Origin: Monilinia fructicola
Taxonomy: Eukaryota > Ascomycota > Leotiomycetes > Helotiales > Sclerotiniaceae
Reading direction: 5' to 3'
DNA: 64,000 nt
Assembly (NCBI GenBank): GCA_008692225.1
Contig: VICG01000015.1
Coordinates: 1,381,001 to 1,445,000 of the forward strand
Shown here one piece after another: positions 1 through 10,455 of the stretch (the stretch's first letter is position 1; each line of letters opens with the position of its first letter). The position numbers were made by a program, and so were the translations under genes. Below the pieces are notes generated by a model, which saw only the letters and a list, made by a program, of their open reading frames with translations, did no database searches and was not told the DNA's origin.

Positions 1-330
1 GAATCTCTCGCCTAATCGCTGTATGACGTCGATGTTGTGGAAAAGATCTGAACAACTGGGTCGTCTTTCCCTTTCTCTTGCCCGCTCTCGCTCTCGATCC
101 CTTTCCTGTTCTATTCGCTCTCGTTCTTGAGCGAAATACATATTTTCATGGTGAGGATTGATGGGGATGAGAGTTGGTTCTACTACGTATGTAGGTGATC
201 GATAGGGAGGAGGAATAGCATCGACACGAATAGTCCGCTCGGGATATCTTTCTTTGGGAGATTTGGGCCGCTCAAACATCTTGCCTTTGGTTGATTTTTT
301 GCGAATAGGGTAGAGGATCGGCCAGCACAT
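1..330 (-). CDS. Hypothetical Arg/Glu-rich protein, 5' part only
   Basis: An open frame runs from an ATG at 330 down to the window edge for 110 codons without a stop, so the 3' part is missing. Residues 1-20 are basic (start MCWPIL, then IRKKSTKGK). The middle is proline-rich (AIPPPYRSPTY). Residues about 70-90 are a run of alternating Glu/Arg (ERERIEQERDRER), likely a charged single helix or coiled coil. A second in-frame ATG lies 18 codons downstream. I do not recognise a family. It could be an RNA-binding or scaffold-type protein, but that is only composition. The frame is supported by its length at the edge and by codon-like composition. Confidence 0.45.
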   Translation of the reverse strand, partial: MCWPILYPIRKKSTKGKMFERPKSPKERYPERTIRVDAIPPPYRSPTYVVEPTLIPINPHHENMYFAQERERIEQERDRERERARERERRPSCSDLFHNIDVIQRLGERF

Positions 331-940
331 AGGGGATGGGTTGATGGAAACTGTTATGTAGAAGGAGAATGGTGTGATGGGTCGTAAAATATGGACGCAG
401 TATTAGCGTGGTGATTGCTGCTGAGATTCATCAAACTGAGCTGGTATATTGATTTGCGATGGAAGTAAAGAGGTTCTGCAAAGATAGGAAGTGATGATTA
501 AAGATATATTTATACATAGTCTAAAGGTTGTAAAGGTATCTGATTTCAATATACATTATGATGGCCCTGAAATCGATAAGAAAGATGACAAGATATGGAG
601 AACAATGATGAAACTGATGTTTTACATAAGAGTGCAAATGTATCAATAGTCCCTTGGATGTAATGTTTCAAGCTTTGAACCTAGTTGCTGCTTTGCAGTT
701 TGACTGATTCTTTCGAAATGTGCAAACGAATCACTATTCAATCATGAACCTGGATTTGCATCCTGAATAGTAAGAAGTCGACAGAATAAGAAAGACTTTT
801 CAAAGGTATCAACGCTCGTGCCCTTGCTGGCATTGAACGTTGAGTCGGTTTATGCAGCTTTCCGATCGGTCGGGTAGCGACCTCAAAAGCGATGGCCTGG
901 CCAGCTATCCCTGCTCTAGTGGAATATCTTCAAAAAGTTC
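331..940. other. Intergenic, tail-to-head interval
   Basis: This 610-bp AT-rich stretch lies upstream of the partial gene at 1-330 and downstream of the hydroxyacyl-CoA lyase. It should hold the 5' flank of the former and the 3' UTR of the latter. I see no further gene, repeat or RNA. Confidence 0.5.
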
Positions 941-2757
941 TCACAATTTTGCTTTATTTGAACTCCTCTTCGAATCCTGCTGCCATGCAAATTCCTTCAA
1001 ATAGATTAGTCGAACAATCATTACGAGTGGCTGAGGATTTACTTACCAATGTCTTCTGTGCTCCCGCTTCTATAATAACATTTACAATCACTGGTACGCT
1101 CGCCTTGAATCCCTCCTCTGTAGCTATTGCAAGTTCGTCAGGAGTATGGACTAGATATCCTTTTCCACCACACATTTCCGCAACTTTTTCATAACCAACT
1201 TCCCATCCTAAACTCGTACTGCGTAATCCCCCTCTAGAACCTGCTTCACTTTTCTTTTGCAATTTCAACCACGCATCCGAACTTTCGCTATCGCCTTGAT
1301 ACACCCCGCCATTATTAATAACAAAGATAAGGATATCCATTCCATACCGCGCCATCGTTTCAACTTCTGCAGAGAGAACCCGAAAGCAGAATCGCCTTCT
1401 AAACAAATAACCTTTTTATGGGAAGTGTTTGGCCCGCTCTGTGCTTCTCGCGAAGGAAGATTGTACGCACAATGAGCTGCAATGGCATATCCTAGACCAA
1501 CGCCCATTGTTGCATGTGTGCCAGCATCAAGACGTAATCGCGGATGTTCCACAGGAAATGCACTGCGTGAAATATCCATTGTGTTCGCGCCCTCAGACAC
1601 ATAAACTATGCCACCTTCTTTTGGTGGGGATAGTTTATGAATGGTTTCTTTGATTACATCAAACACTTTACCATATGTCATTGGGACTTTATCCACCTTT
1701 GCAGATTTTGCAGCGGTAGCTTCATTTTTGCTTGCACTTGCTTCAGTGTTTTCATGTATTGTGAAGAAGTGTCATATTTCCAGCCATGAAGAGCTTCGGT
1801 TAGTTGTCTAGTAACGACATTGATATCACCAATGATCCCAAGTTCAGCATCACCATTGTTCTTTCCAATTTCTTCTGCAGAGGTATCAACCTGGATAATT
1901 TTAACATTCTCATTGTATTTTGGTGCCTCGCCGTAATGAAGTATCCAGTTGAGTCGCGCACCGAGAACTAGAATCATATCGGCGCCTTTGAGTGCTGCGG
2001 ATCTAGAAGTTGCGGTGTTGGATGAATGAGAGTCAGGTAAAACTCCTTTCCCCATTGGCGTTGGTAAGAAAGGGATATTGGTCTGGTTGATCAATTGCCG
2101 TATTATAGATTCAGCTTGTGCGTATGCAGCACCTTTCCCAACAATTACAAGTGGCGCCTTTGCCGATTTGATCAATTGTACGACCTTTTGTATAATCACT
2201 GGATCTCCTGCTGGCCGTGGTGCAGAAGTCACTATCTGTGTTGGAGTGTATTCCCCTTCTCCCTGTATAACATCTGCTGGCAAATCAATGAAACCAGTTC
2301 CAGGCCTTCCATACCATGATGTTCTATAAGCCGTCCTAATCGAATGTGAGATAGAGTCGAGAGTTGATCGTACAGCAATCTTCGTATGTGGATGCAAAAG
2401 AGATATGGCATCAAGCTCTTGAAAAGCACCCTTTGTGACCAAATGTGTTTCGCTCGAGCCTGCTAGTAAAAAGCATTGGAAAGGCGTTGGCAGATGAGTT
2501 ACCTATACCTGCCATTGCATGAAGAACTCCAGGACCACCGACAACAAGACAAACTCCAGGCCGTCCTGTCAAATATCCATATGCAGTGGCGGCATAACTT
2601 GCAGCTTGTTCATTTCGAAATGCGATGAATCGAATTCCCAAGCAATTGCTTCCTCAGCGATCTGTACTACCGGTATACCAACCAGACCAAATATAACCTC
2701 AACTCCAAGGTCTTTCAGAGATCGAGCTACCAATTGAGCTCCGTTGTAGGATGCCAT
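941..2757 (-). CDS. HACL1: 2-hydroxyacyl-CoA lyase / oxalyl-CoA decarboxylase family, peroxisomal (frameshifted in this sequence)
   Basis: A thiamine diphosphate enzyme that cleaves 2-hydroxyacyl-CoA during peroxisomal alpha-oxidation. The start is [20 protein letters not shown]. The catalytic-Glu region is [20 protein letters not shown], followed by [42 protein letters not shown] and the ThDP/Mg motif GDSAFGF...NNGG. A 52-bp intron (995-1046) separates a last exon (941-994) ending in ...NKAKL, where AKL is a PTS1-type peroxisome signal. The main exon is broken by four apparent 1-base indels near 2642 (-1), 2468-2472 (+1, A5 on + strand), about 1720 (-1) and about 1371-1376 (-1). Reading across them gives about 588 residues, close to human HACL1. 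All conserved blocks are intact, so I favour sequence error over a pseudogene. It is divergent from the gene at 3223, 465 bp apart. Confidence 0.85.
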
Positions 2758-3222
2758 GGTTGATGGTTATTATGTGAAGAACATGTCAATTGTTAATTGA
2801 TGTTTAGTAATGTTGGAGTTGGCTCGGTGTGAGGTTGATGAGGTTGCTAAGGTGAGTATGAGCTCTTCTTATCGTCTCCTTAGTTTTCTAATGCCGTATG
2901 CTGATAAGGTTAAGCTTGACCCTGAAACAAACGCGCACTGCCCGTTGGCTTCAACCTTTCCATCTTGCGTTCCGGTTCCTTAGAATCTCTCCTTTCTTCA
3001 AATTTATGTCATTTGGTAAATATATGAAGCTTTGATGAAACTCATAACTCCATCGTCCTATGAAGCTCTACAACATAAACACAAATCACCATTGAGACCT
3101 GAAAAGTATTGAGCTTCTTTCTCGCTCTATTCATCACTTCCACTTCCACATTCTAATACAATAAGTCGTTCATTTGCTGCAATACAATACATTCCAGATC
3201 TCGGCCTTTGACAGCTGCAAAC
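2758..3222. promoter_or_regulatory. Shared promoter interval, HACL-like / SH3BGR-like pair
   Basis: The two start codons face away from each other across 465 bp, so both promoters must lie here. Pyrimidine-rich stretches (TTCTTTCTCGCTC, CACTTCCACTTCC) precede the + strand start, as is common in fungal core promoters. No clear TATA box is seen. Confidence 0.4.
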
Positions 3223-4172
3223 ATGGCTTCATCTTCTACTTCTACATCTTATTCTACTGACCCTGCTCTCTACTTATACACCTCGTTGACCTCCGGTTCA
3301 TCGCACATTGTTACCGCTACTTCGAGATTAGAGACCATTCTGAAAGCAAACAGAATCCCTTTCAAAGCCTTGGATATTGCGACCGATGAAAAGGCACGAA
3401 TGTTATGGGGTCGTAGGGGCTGGTAAGGATGAATCAGGACGTGCTAGAAAGATCCCAGGTTTAGTCCAAGAGGGATTGGTTCTTGGTGTATGTTGAAATT
3501 GGCCATCGCAGAGAATATAGCTAACGTCATTAGGACCTTGTTGAAATTGAGGATTGGAATGAGTACGGCGAATTAAAGCAACATATCAAGATTGTGCCTG
3601 TATCAGGACCCGGTGCAAATCCAGCCATCAAGGCAAAAGCCCCCATAAGTACCCAAGAGAATAAAAACCCGCTGTAGCTCCGGCTGCACCTCCTGCATCG
3701 GCTTCTCAATCCGTCGAATCAAAGCCTTCTGGAGGTGCCGAAACAACCATTACACTGGCATTGCGACAAGCAACTCAGGAGGCAGCGCAAAAGGCCAAGG
3801 ACTTGAAGAAGAAGACAACAGAAGCATTAGTCAACACAACCAAATTCGAGCCTAAGAAAACACCAGAACCTCTCATCGTACCAATTGTAGCCACTCCCAA
3901 CGAGAAGCATATTTTTAAGGCGCTCACCATACTACAAAAATCCCGACAATTCAACCTGGAGCTCCGAGCCGTATTCCACATCAAGTGCCTCTCATAGGAA
4001 ATCTGCACCGAAATTGGAATCTGTGCAATCACCAACTTCAACAGCTTGGAGACCAAGGGATATTGATTCTATTTTGATGCACCGAGGCTCATCTGTATCA
4101 TCAGGATCCGCAGAGGAGATCAAGCAAATAGAGAATGAGGAAACCATACCCGAGGAGAATGAAGACAAATAA
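3223..4172 (+). CDS. SH3BGR-type thioredoxin-fold protein with long C-terminal tail (frameshifted in this sequence)
   Basis: Residues 1-100 resemble the fungal SH3BGR/glutaredoxin-like family: ALYLYTSLTSGS, RLETILKANRIPFKALDIAT, DEKARMLWGRR, AGKDESGRARKIPGLVQEG, then DLVEIEDWNEYGELKQHI. The ATG at 3223 is chosen because the family begins just before the first beta strand. An intron at 3488-3533 (GTATGT...TTAG) joins VLG to DLVEIE. The tail is Ala/Pro/Ser-rich, with a helical basic stretch (ATQEAAQKAKDLKKKT) and an acidic end (...EEIKQIENEET). Three apparent frameshifts are needed: +1 G in GGGG near 3417, -1 at the A-run near 3666, and one near 3900. Family proteins are thought to be redox or scaffold modules; no CxxC is visible, so a catalytic thioredoxin role is unlikely. 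Confidence 0.6.
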
Positions 4173-5127
4173 TCAGGTTTGGATCAGAAGTGAGGATTAA
4201 TTGGATTTTATACTTGCTGCTGCGTGCTAGACATTACAATACCAACTTTTTATCGAATATATCCATGGTCCTATCTCAATATCTCAAAGTTGCCATCTCC
4301 TATGCATGACTAAGCGACTTTCGTTCGCAGTAGCGTAGCTTGTCCCTTTTTCTTAGATCTTGGCATTTTTTCGAGGATTGGTGGATATCATACTTGTTTC
4401 TCTCGAAGCATTCTTACTATTGTCGACTGTTCAATACTTTGTGGTGTTCTTAAGTTGGAGATCCAAAACTACTACTTAATGCACCAGCTTATACAGCTCG
4501 AAGTTGGTTTCAGACTCAAAATTGACCAACGGACACAAATTACACGAGTAGTTTCGTGTTTCTTGAAGGATAGAATGCTACGAGTCAGCTCCGTGGGGAT
4601 ACATGACTCTTGACCACATGACTCATGGTAGAGTGACCACATGACTCGTGGTAGACTATAAACAGTCTACCATCATGTAGCTTAGAATACCAACTTATCT
4701 TTGTCTTAGATAGTTTGACTACTGTTACTTTATCTTTACTCTTACTGTACCTCTCCAATTAATGTAATTTTTGTTTACGTTCTACATTGATAGCTCTATG
4801 TATACACGAAGGCTATCCCATTGCATTCCCTGCCTACCTTCGCTCCTTTAAAATACCTGTAGTCTTCAAGCTCGCAGACTATGCAATCCGCTTGGCTTGA
4901 ACAAAGAAATGTTTGGCTTGGTTCGAATGTTTTTTTCCCGCTTGAATAGACCTCCTTTCTTCTCATGAGTATCTTTGTTTCAGTCCGTTTCCGGTTATTA
5001 TACTCCGTATCATATCATCAAAGGATAACATATACACCTTCTTGCGACAAATTCTAACATTATTTGTAATTCGCAAAGCATCGTGAAAACTGAACATAAA
5101 TTTACAAAAAAACCATAAGTCTGCGAT
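4173..5127. other. Intergenic with direct repeat and hairpin
   Basis: 955 bp without a supported gene. At about 4605-4650 a short direct repeat carries GACCACATGACTC twice. It is followed by a perfect 9-bp inverted repeat with a 6-base loop at 4649-4672. The 3' half is T-rich and ends in the promoter of the amidoligase gene. Confidence 0.5.
4649..4672. repeat. 9-bp perfect inverted repeat (hairpin)
   Basis: TGGTAGACT and AGTCTACCA are perfect complements around the loop ATAAAC. The hairpin sits next to CATGACTC direct repeats and could belong to the end of a small transposable element or a solo LTR. No target-site duplication could be assigned by eye. Confidence 0.4.
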
Positions 5128-7784
5128 ATGGTTTTTGACTGGTTTCAGCGGGCTATCGCTTCCTTTTCCGACCCACTCCCCTCCCCAACGCTCCCCCGAA
5201 CCTTTCAGGAGACCACCAAAAAGCCCGATAAAGGTTTTAGACGCAGAAGTCTGAAATATGGAGTCGAATTGGAATATGTGTTAGCATTCCATGAGCTAGA
5301 ATTAGATCTTACAGACTATGCTGGAGGTGGCCCTGACCATGGAATCGAGAAAATCGTCCCATTAGCTATTCGTCGCGAGGAATCCTGGAGCCCAGCGGTC
5401 ACGGGGCACCTCGATAAGTCTTCCAGTCTCATCTACAATAGCTGGGGTATTCTCCAAAACAACGCTAGAAATGACGATAACAAACAACAAATGGCTAACG
5501 TGAGGCCCTATCACCTGGAGCCACAATCGATCGTATTAAATAAATTGAACGAAAAGGCTTCACTGATCAGAGACAAGGTCATACACAGAGGAGAACAAAC
5601 TAGATCAAATAAAGTTGATGGAGCTTATGACAAATGGATCGTTTCAACAGATAGAACAGTCGTCGGTCAAGGTTCTAGAAATCTCTACAAATGGTTGCCA
5701 CGTCTCTCCAGCAGCTATGTTTCGAGACATTGGGATTCTTATGGAATCGAAGTGATATCTCGAGTCCTTAGTAGCAACAACAGACAAGATAGGATTGAGC
5801 TGGAACAAGTAGTCAATGCACTGAAAGGCAAGGGAAATGAACTATATGAAGGCTTCATCACAAATCAGTGTGCCCTGCATGTCCACATCCAAGCCCCTAG
5901 TCTCGAAATCCTGAAAGAATTAGCGGCCATTCTGTTGATCTACGAAGAGGAAATCTCAAGACTACATCCCAAATGTCGTCGCCCCGGTCATCGTGTTGCA
6001 AGGAGTAATCTCACTAGTAATCGCATGATGACGTTCTTAGGCCCCAATTTTGTTCCAATTTCAGGAAACTTGAAGGATATCTGGGACCAGCCTACGGAAA
6101 CATCTCTATTCAGAAAGCTCATAACGATTCAGCAGATTCGTGATGAGATTGGTCAGCTACAGGATGAACAAAAGCTTGCTGATTACATGTGCTTTCCTGG
6201 AGCACAAAAAACCAGAGTGGTGAATTTTAGACGTTTGAAAAGTTCAGCACATCCTCAAACCATTGAGTTTTCGACAAGCTCGTGGCTCACTCGATATAAA
6301 TGACATCAATCACTGGGTTGATTTCTGTCTGGGATTAGTTCAGCTTGCAGAATACTATGTTCATCATCCTGGCGCTAGAATTAAAAGTTGGGATGAAGAT
6401 ACCAAGGAGGGTAGGGAGAAGCTTGATGTGTTTCAACTTATGGGAGAGATGAAACTGGATAGAAAAAGTATCGACTACTGGCGAAGTAAAATTGCCAGGT
6501 ATATGGCATGTGAAGATGAGGACGAACGAAGTGATATCGAAGTCTTTCCCTCGGAAAGGAAATATAAAACGCCTCCCAAGGCTCCCAAGGCTCCCGATGG
6601 CTCTGGTAGAAGACCGCCTCCACTGCCTCCGGGAGCATCGAAGGTCAAAGAACCGTTGATGCCACCCCCAGCAAAGGCCCCACCGAAAGCATCAATTTTC
6701 CCCCCCGTGCCTTCACTGTACGCTCCTATTGCTACCAAGCGCCCAGCAAAGTCTTCAAACTCATCCAGGAAACCCAAGCTTTCAAGACGTCAATTGAAGT
6801 TGCTGACCGTGTTAGAACAGTTTCAGACGAGCATAGGTAGCGATAGAGCGTTTTTTTGACGTAGATACCTCCGAGGGATCCACAATTCCTCCAATATCTC
6901 CGGCTTTGTCCCCAAATTCCTTGATATTTGATCCATTTATCATAGTAAATCAAAGTAAAACTATGCCTAAAGCAAAGACGTCAGACCGTCCTGCTAATAA
7001 ATCACCTGAACTTGTCTACAAAAAGCCAAAAGCAAAACGTCTCGCAATTCACCCTCGACGATAAACCTGAAGATTTCTATAGAAAATACGACTCTGTATC
7101 GGATACTCCCAAAGCCGCAGGAACAACTCGTACTGCTGGCTCTGTACCCGACACTCCCAAAGCCGCAGGAACAACTCGCACTGCTGGCTCTGTACCCGAT
7201 ACTCCCAAAGCCGCAGGAACAACTTATACTGCTGGCCGTCCAACGGTTCATTTCGTGGAGTCAGAATCAAAACCATCTGGCGAACCAGATCAAGAGACAC
7301 GTGAGAATTGGGACGACTATGAATATGATTCAGATGAAGAGCTTAGGTCTGGAATTTTTTCCGGAGACATTGATGTAGCTTCTTTCCACCGAGATGACGC
7401 ACTCCCACTTGTTGAGTATTCTGACTTGCGACAAGATGAAGATCTTCTCATTTCCGAAGCTCCTGGTGGAACAGGATGGGATAACGAACATGAAGAGGTA
7501 GATGAAGATTCTGACACAGAAGTCGCCTCATACTTTTTCCAAGGTGGACCTCCTTCTGGTGGTTCTAAATCTGTACCTCCAGTAGCCCCAAAAAGACCAC
7601 TGCGGGTACCCATCTGTTTTCTGGAGCACCAGAAATGTCTGATTATGGTCTTCATAGTGGTACATTTGACAGTACTGCGTGGAATAAAAGAAAACGACCC
7701 GAACAAGATGTTTCAGATTCAGGTGAAGAGCACGTTAAAAGACATAAAACCACTACCGCCCCAATGAAAAGAAACCTGAAGTAA
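5128..7784 (+). CDS. Fungal amidoligase-domain protein with disordered, repeat-bearing C-terminus (frameshifted in this sequence)
   Basis: The N-terminal half matches the putative amidoligase family (Amidoligase_2, an ATP-grasp-like/COOH-NH2 ligase fold): KYGVELEYVLAFHE near residue 50, NQCALHVHIQAPSLEILKELA near 245-265, and TIEFRQARGSLD...INHWVDFCLG near 385-405. Such enzymes are predicted to form isopeptide or amide bonds; the substrate is unknown. The C-terminal half is low-complexity: Pro-rich (PPKAPKAPDGSGRRPPPLPPG), a 16-residue unit DTPKAAGTTRTAGSVP repeated three times, acidic patches, and a basic end (WNKRKRPEQD ... KRHK) that looks like a nuclear localisation signal. Four apparent frameshifts interrupt it: +1 T at 6268-6271, +1 T in T7 at 6851-6857, +1 near 7016-7050 and -1 near 7590. 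The corrected length is about 884 residues. No intron is needed. Confidence 0.6.
7102..7236 (+). repeat. Coding tandem repeat, 48-bp unit, about 2.8 copies
   Basis: Three near-identical units start at 7102, 7150 and 7198 and keep the reading frame of the amidoligase-domain protein, encoding DTPKAAGTTRTAGSVP-like repeats. Unit length is a multiple of three, so copy number can vary without frameshift. Confidence 0.85.
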
Positions 7785-8763
7785 CAGAAAAAGAGGCGGG
7801 AAAGAACATCCATGAATAATGAGGGGAAAAGATTGGCCTTAACAATTTATCAGCGCTTCTTAGCAGCTTTCCTTGTCTTCTACTTGGCGAGGGTGCCCGT
7901 TGAACTTTACTTATTAGAATACTTCTGATTTCAATCTTATTGCGGTGTGTAGCTTTTGTTGTTGAAATCATGTATCTGCAATTAATGCCTGAAAGAATTC
8001 AGAACCACCGCTGCAACAATGAAAATTCATCGACTGTTTAATTCATGAGACGATAAAATTGAATGCATAGCCTTAACTCCGTGCACAACAACGCTTTGTT
8101 CAATGGTACAAAAGGAGAAAGTGTGGTGATAACATCCCAATCTTTCAGCCGAGTTCCTTCCCTATGATCAATAGCATGATATGCCGTATCAAGCCACTCG
8201 CATCTGGGATGGCACTGTCGAAGAAATCAGACAGAAGACAACACATTTATATGGCAATAATATGTTGAAACGGATACTGACGTTCGCAAAGCAAGCGTTT
8301 CCTCGATTCAAGTTGGGATCGGGATGAAAGAAAGAACAATCCACGCACTGCACAATGAGGAGCCTTGTTTGGGTTTCCTAAACTGATTTACATTTGATTA
8401 TACTGGGTACATGCTGATGGCCGCTCAAGCGCCTCTAAAACAAATACCAAGATTACATATAAAACATCCGACTAGGTAGTACATGCTGATGGCTGCTCAG
8501 TGGCCCCAATTATCAATACTAAAAGCGAAAACAGTCCTGTGGTCACGCAAGCCAAGACATATCCAACACGTATATAAAAGAATTTCGGGTGATTTGCGAT
8601 GCGAGAGTACCGGAGGGATGGGCGAGATGAGGCTGATAGAAGGGAGTGCGGCCTTATTTTTCGAAACGTACGCGGTTGTAACATCAGGCGATTTGTTCGA
8701 AGTAGACGAGATTATCGATCGGGTCGCCAGCGGGCTAACGACGTTCGGCTTTAAAGTCTCAGT
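7785..8763. other. Intergenic, convergent 3' flanks
   Basis: 979 bp between two converging genes. The motif GTACATGCTGATGGC(C/T)GCTCA occurs twice (about 8408 and 8481), an imperfect short direct repeat. Open frames here are short and lack recognisable content. Confidence 0.4.
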
Positions 8764-9378
8764 TCATGAAGTGGAGGTGCTAATCGGATGGCTACTAACA
8801 ATAATAACTGCGGTGTTTTGAGAGGAAGCAATCACGTTGCCCCTTGCTCCGCTGCCATGTGCAACGTTGTTATTTACCGATGGATTTAAAGCGGGCGAAG
8901 AGGAGAGGTTAGAGGTAGTCGAGTGGGAAGACTCATGGACACCCGCGCGAGCTAGCTCGTTAATTCTGGCTGTCCACCGCTGCATGAATATTTCTTCTTC
9001 CTCCCGTTGGTGTTGTAACTCCCGTCTCTGAGCGATTGACAACGAAAACGCTGCGTTCTGTGGAACTTCTTCTTGCTTTATCAGCTTCTTTCGAGCTTCG
9101 GGCTCGACGACTCGCTTGAGGTATATCGATGAGGTATTACAGAGGGCGGGTGACTGATAGCTGGCCGGTCTTGCTTTCCATTCTGGGTGTCTTGGGTCGC
9201 GCAGGACGGCGAGATGCGCCGTTGGTTCGGGGCGTGGTGGTGGGACCTTCAGCTTCAAAGGAGATACTCCCTTCCCATCAATCCACTTACAGCTCGCTAA
9301 GTCTGCAGTCTTCAAAATAGAACTACGGTGGTGGCATGTAATGGAGTTGGCTTCGCAAAGACAGGCAGTGGTTGACAT
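8764..9378 (-). CDS. Hypothetical protein, central charged helix
   Basis: A single 204-codon frame from an ATG at 9378. The N-terminus is Cys/His-rich (TACLCEANSITCHHRSS). A proline-rich stretch follows (LKVPPPRPEP), then a charged helical segment near residues 115-140 (QRRELQHQREEEEIFMQRW). The Ser/Asn-rich tail looks disordered. I recognise no family. The Cys/His cluster at residues 6-17 (C-x-C-x6-C-H-H) could bind a metal, but spacing does not match a named domain. No upstream exon was found. A fungal orphan gene is the best reading; chance ORF remains possible because this region is locally GC-rich. Confidence 0.4.
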   Translation of the reverse strand: MSTTACLCEANSITCHHRSSILKTADLASCKWIDGKGVSPLKLKVPPPRPEPTAHLAVLRDPRHPEWKARPASYQSPALCNTSSIYLKRVVEPEARKKLIKQEEVPQNAAFSLSIAQRRELQHQREEEEIFMQRWTARINELARAGVHESSHSTTSNLSSSPALNPSVNNNVAHGSGARGNVIASSQNTAVIIVSSHPISTSTS

Positions 9379-10455
9379 TTCGCCAGAGTTGCCTCGACCA
9401 GTATTGAAGTGGGCGCTAATGACGGACAGTTGGGTTGAGTGTCAGGCAAAATGTATAAAACACTATGAAGCGTGGTAACTGAGTAACAAAGTTGTATCTT
9501 GTAGAATTTCGAGCAAGTTCTGACAGAAAAAGTGTGAGGAGAATTTGTGAATGACGTAGTTTGTTATACAGTTTCAAGTGGAGTGTGTACAATTGTAAGA
9601 GAAGAATTTATCAATGATGGAAGTATGCTGTAGTAAGAAGTGATTGCAAGAATAAGTATATAATAATGGGCGGCACGCATGCTGTAGTAAGAAGTGAAGG
9701 GAGGAAGAAGTATAATAATGGGTGTGGGACGCATGCTGTTTTTGAAGTGGCGAGCTAGAAGTCATGTTCTGAACTTACCTCGCAAACAATGATACCATTC
9801 ATCCATGGCCCCATGGCTAAGCTTTAGCTTCAAGTTTAATTCTAAATAATGATACTATTCACGACCTAACTGAATATTCCGAAGCCAAGTTCGAGGTTTG
9901 GTCCTATGTAACAAGCCGAACTCGAGTCAAAATGGGTATGACTCGGTTAACGTTGAACTATCAACGGGGACTGACAAAACTATTAGGTAGTGAATACGTA
10001 TTATACCTTGAATCTACAATATTATAGCGCATGACCTTGAAATTCCGTTATGTATAAATATCAGTTCAAAATGTAACTGTGTATTTACTGGAGAAGAGCC
10101 CTAGAACTCCAAGTTGAATCATTGGAAAAAGTGGGTAGAGGGTTGAGGGCTCACTGAATAAATCACAGAACACAGCAGAAGAAATACTCTTGAGATAGAT
10201 ATCCATTCGTCTAGCCATTTGTGATATTGGGTTAACCCAAGTTGCATGTTATTATGAAGCCGATAGGCTTTCTTCGATCCTCCGTAGCTTAAAGTGGTGA
10301 ATAGACAAACTTTGACATTAGTCATATCCACATACCTAGTCACAATAGCCAGCGGCGATCCTGACCTTCATATCGGAAAGCCCTGAAATGCAAGACTAAA
10401 AGTACGTGGTAAAATCTCAATGTTATTTTGCGTCTTATTGGATTGATCTTGAAAA
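9379..10455. other. Intergenic with short tandem duplication
   Basis: 1.08 kb holding the promoter side of the 204-residue hypothetical gene and the 3' flank of RPB7. It contains the 54-bp tandem repeat noted separately and AT-rich DNA. No gene is supported. Confidence 0.4.
9627..9745. repeat. Imperfect tandem repeat, unit about 54 bp
   Basis: Two units begin ATGCTGTAGTAAGAAGTGA and each runs through a purine-rich segment, ATAATGGG and a final GACGC/GGCACGC. A third, truncated start (ATGCTGTTTTTGAAGTGG) follows. Confidence 0.6.

Noticed and set aside
941..2757. Calling the hydroxyacyl-CoA lyase a pseudogene
   Set aside because: All conserved blocks, the splice sites and the PTS1 end are intact apart from 1-base indels, and the essential RPB7 nearby has the same kind of error.
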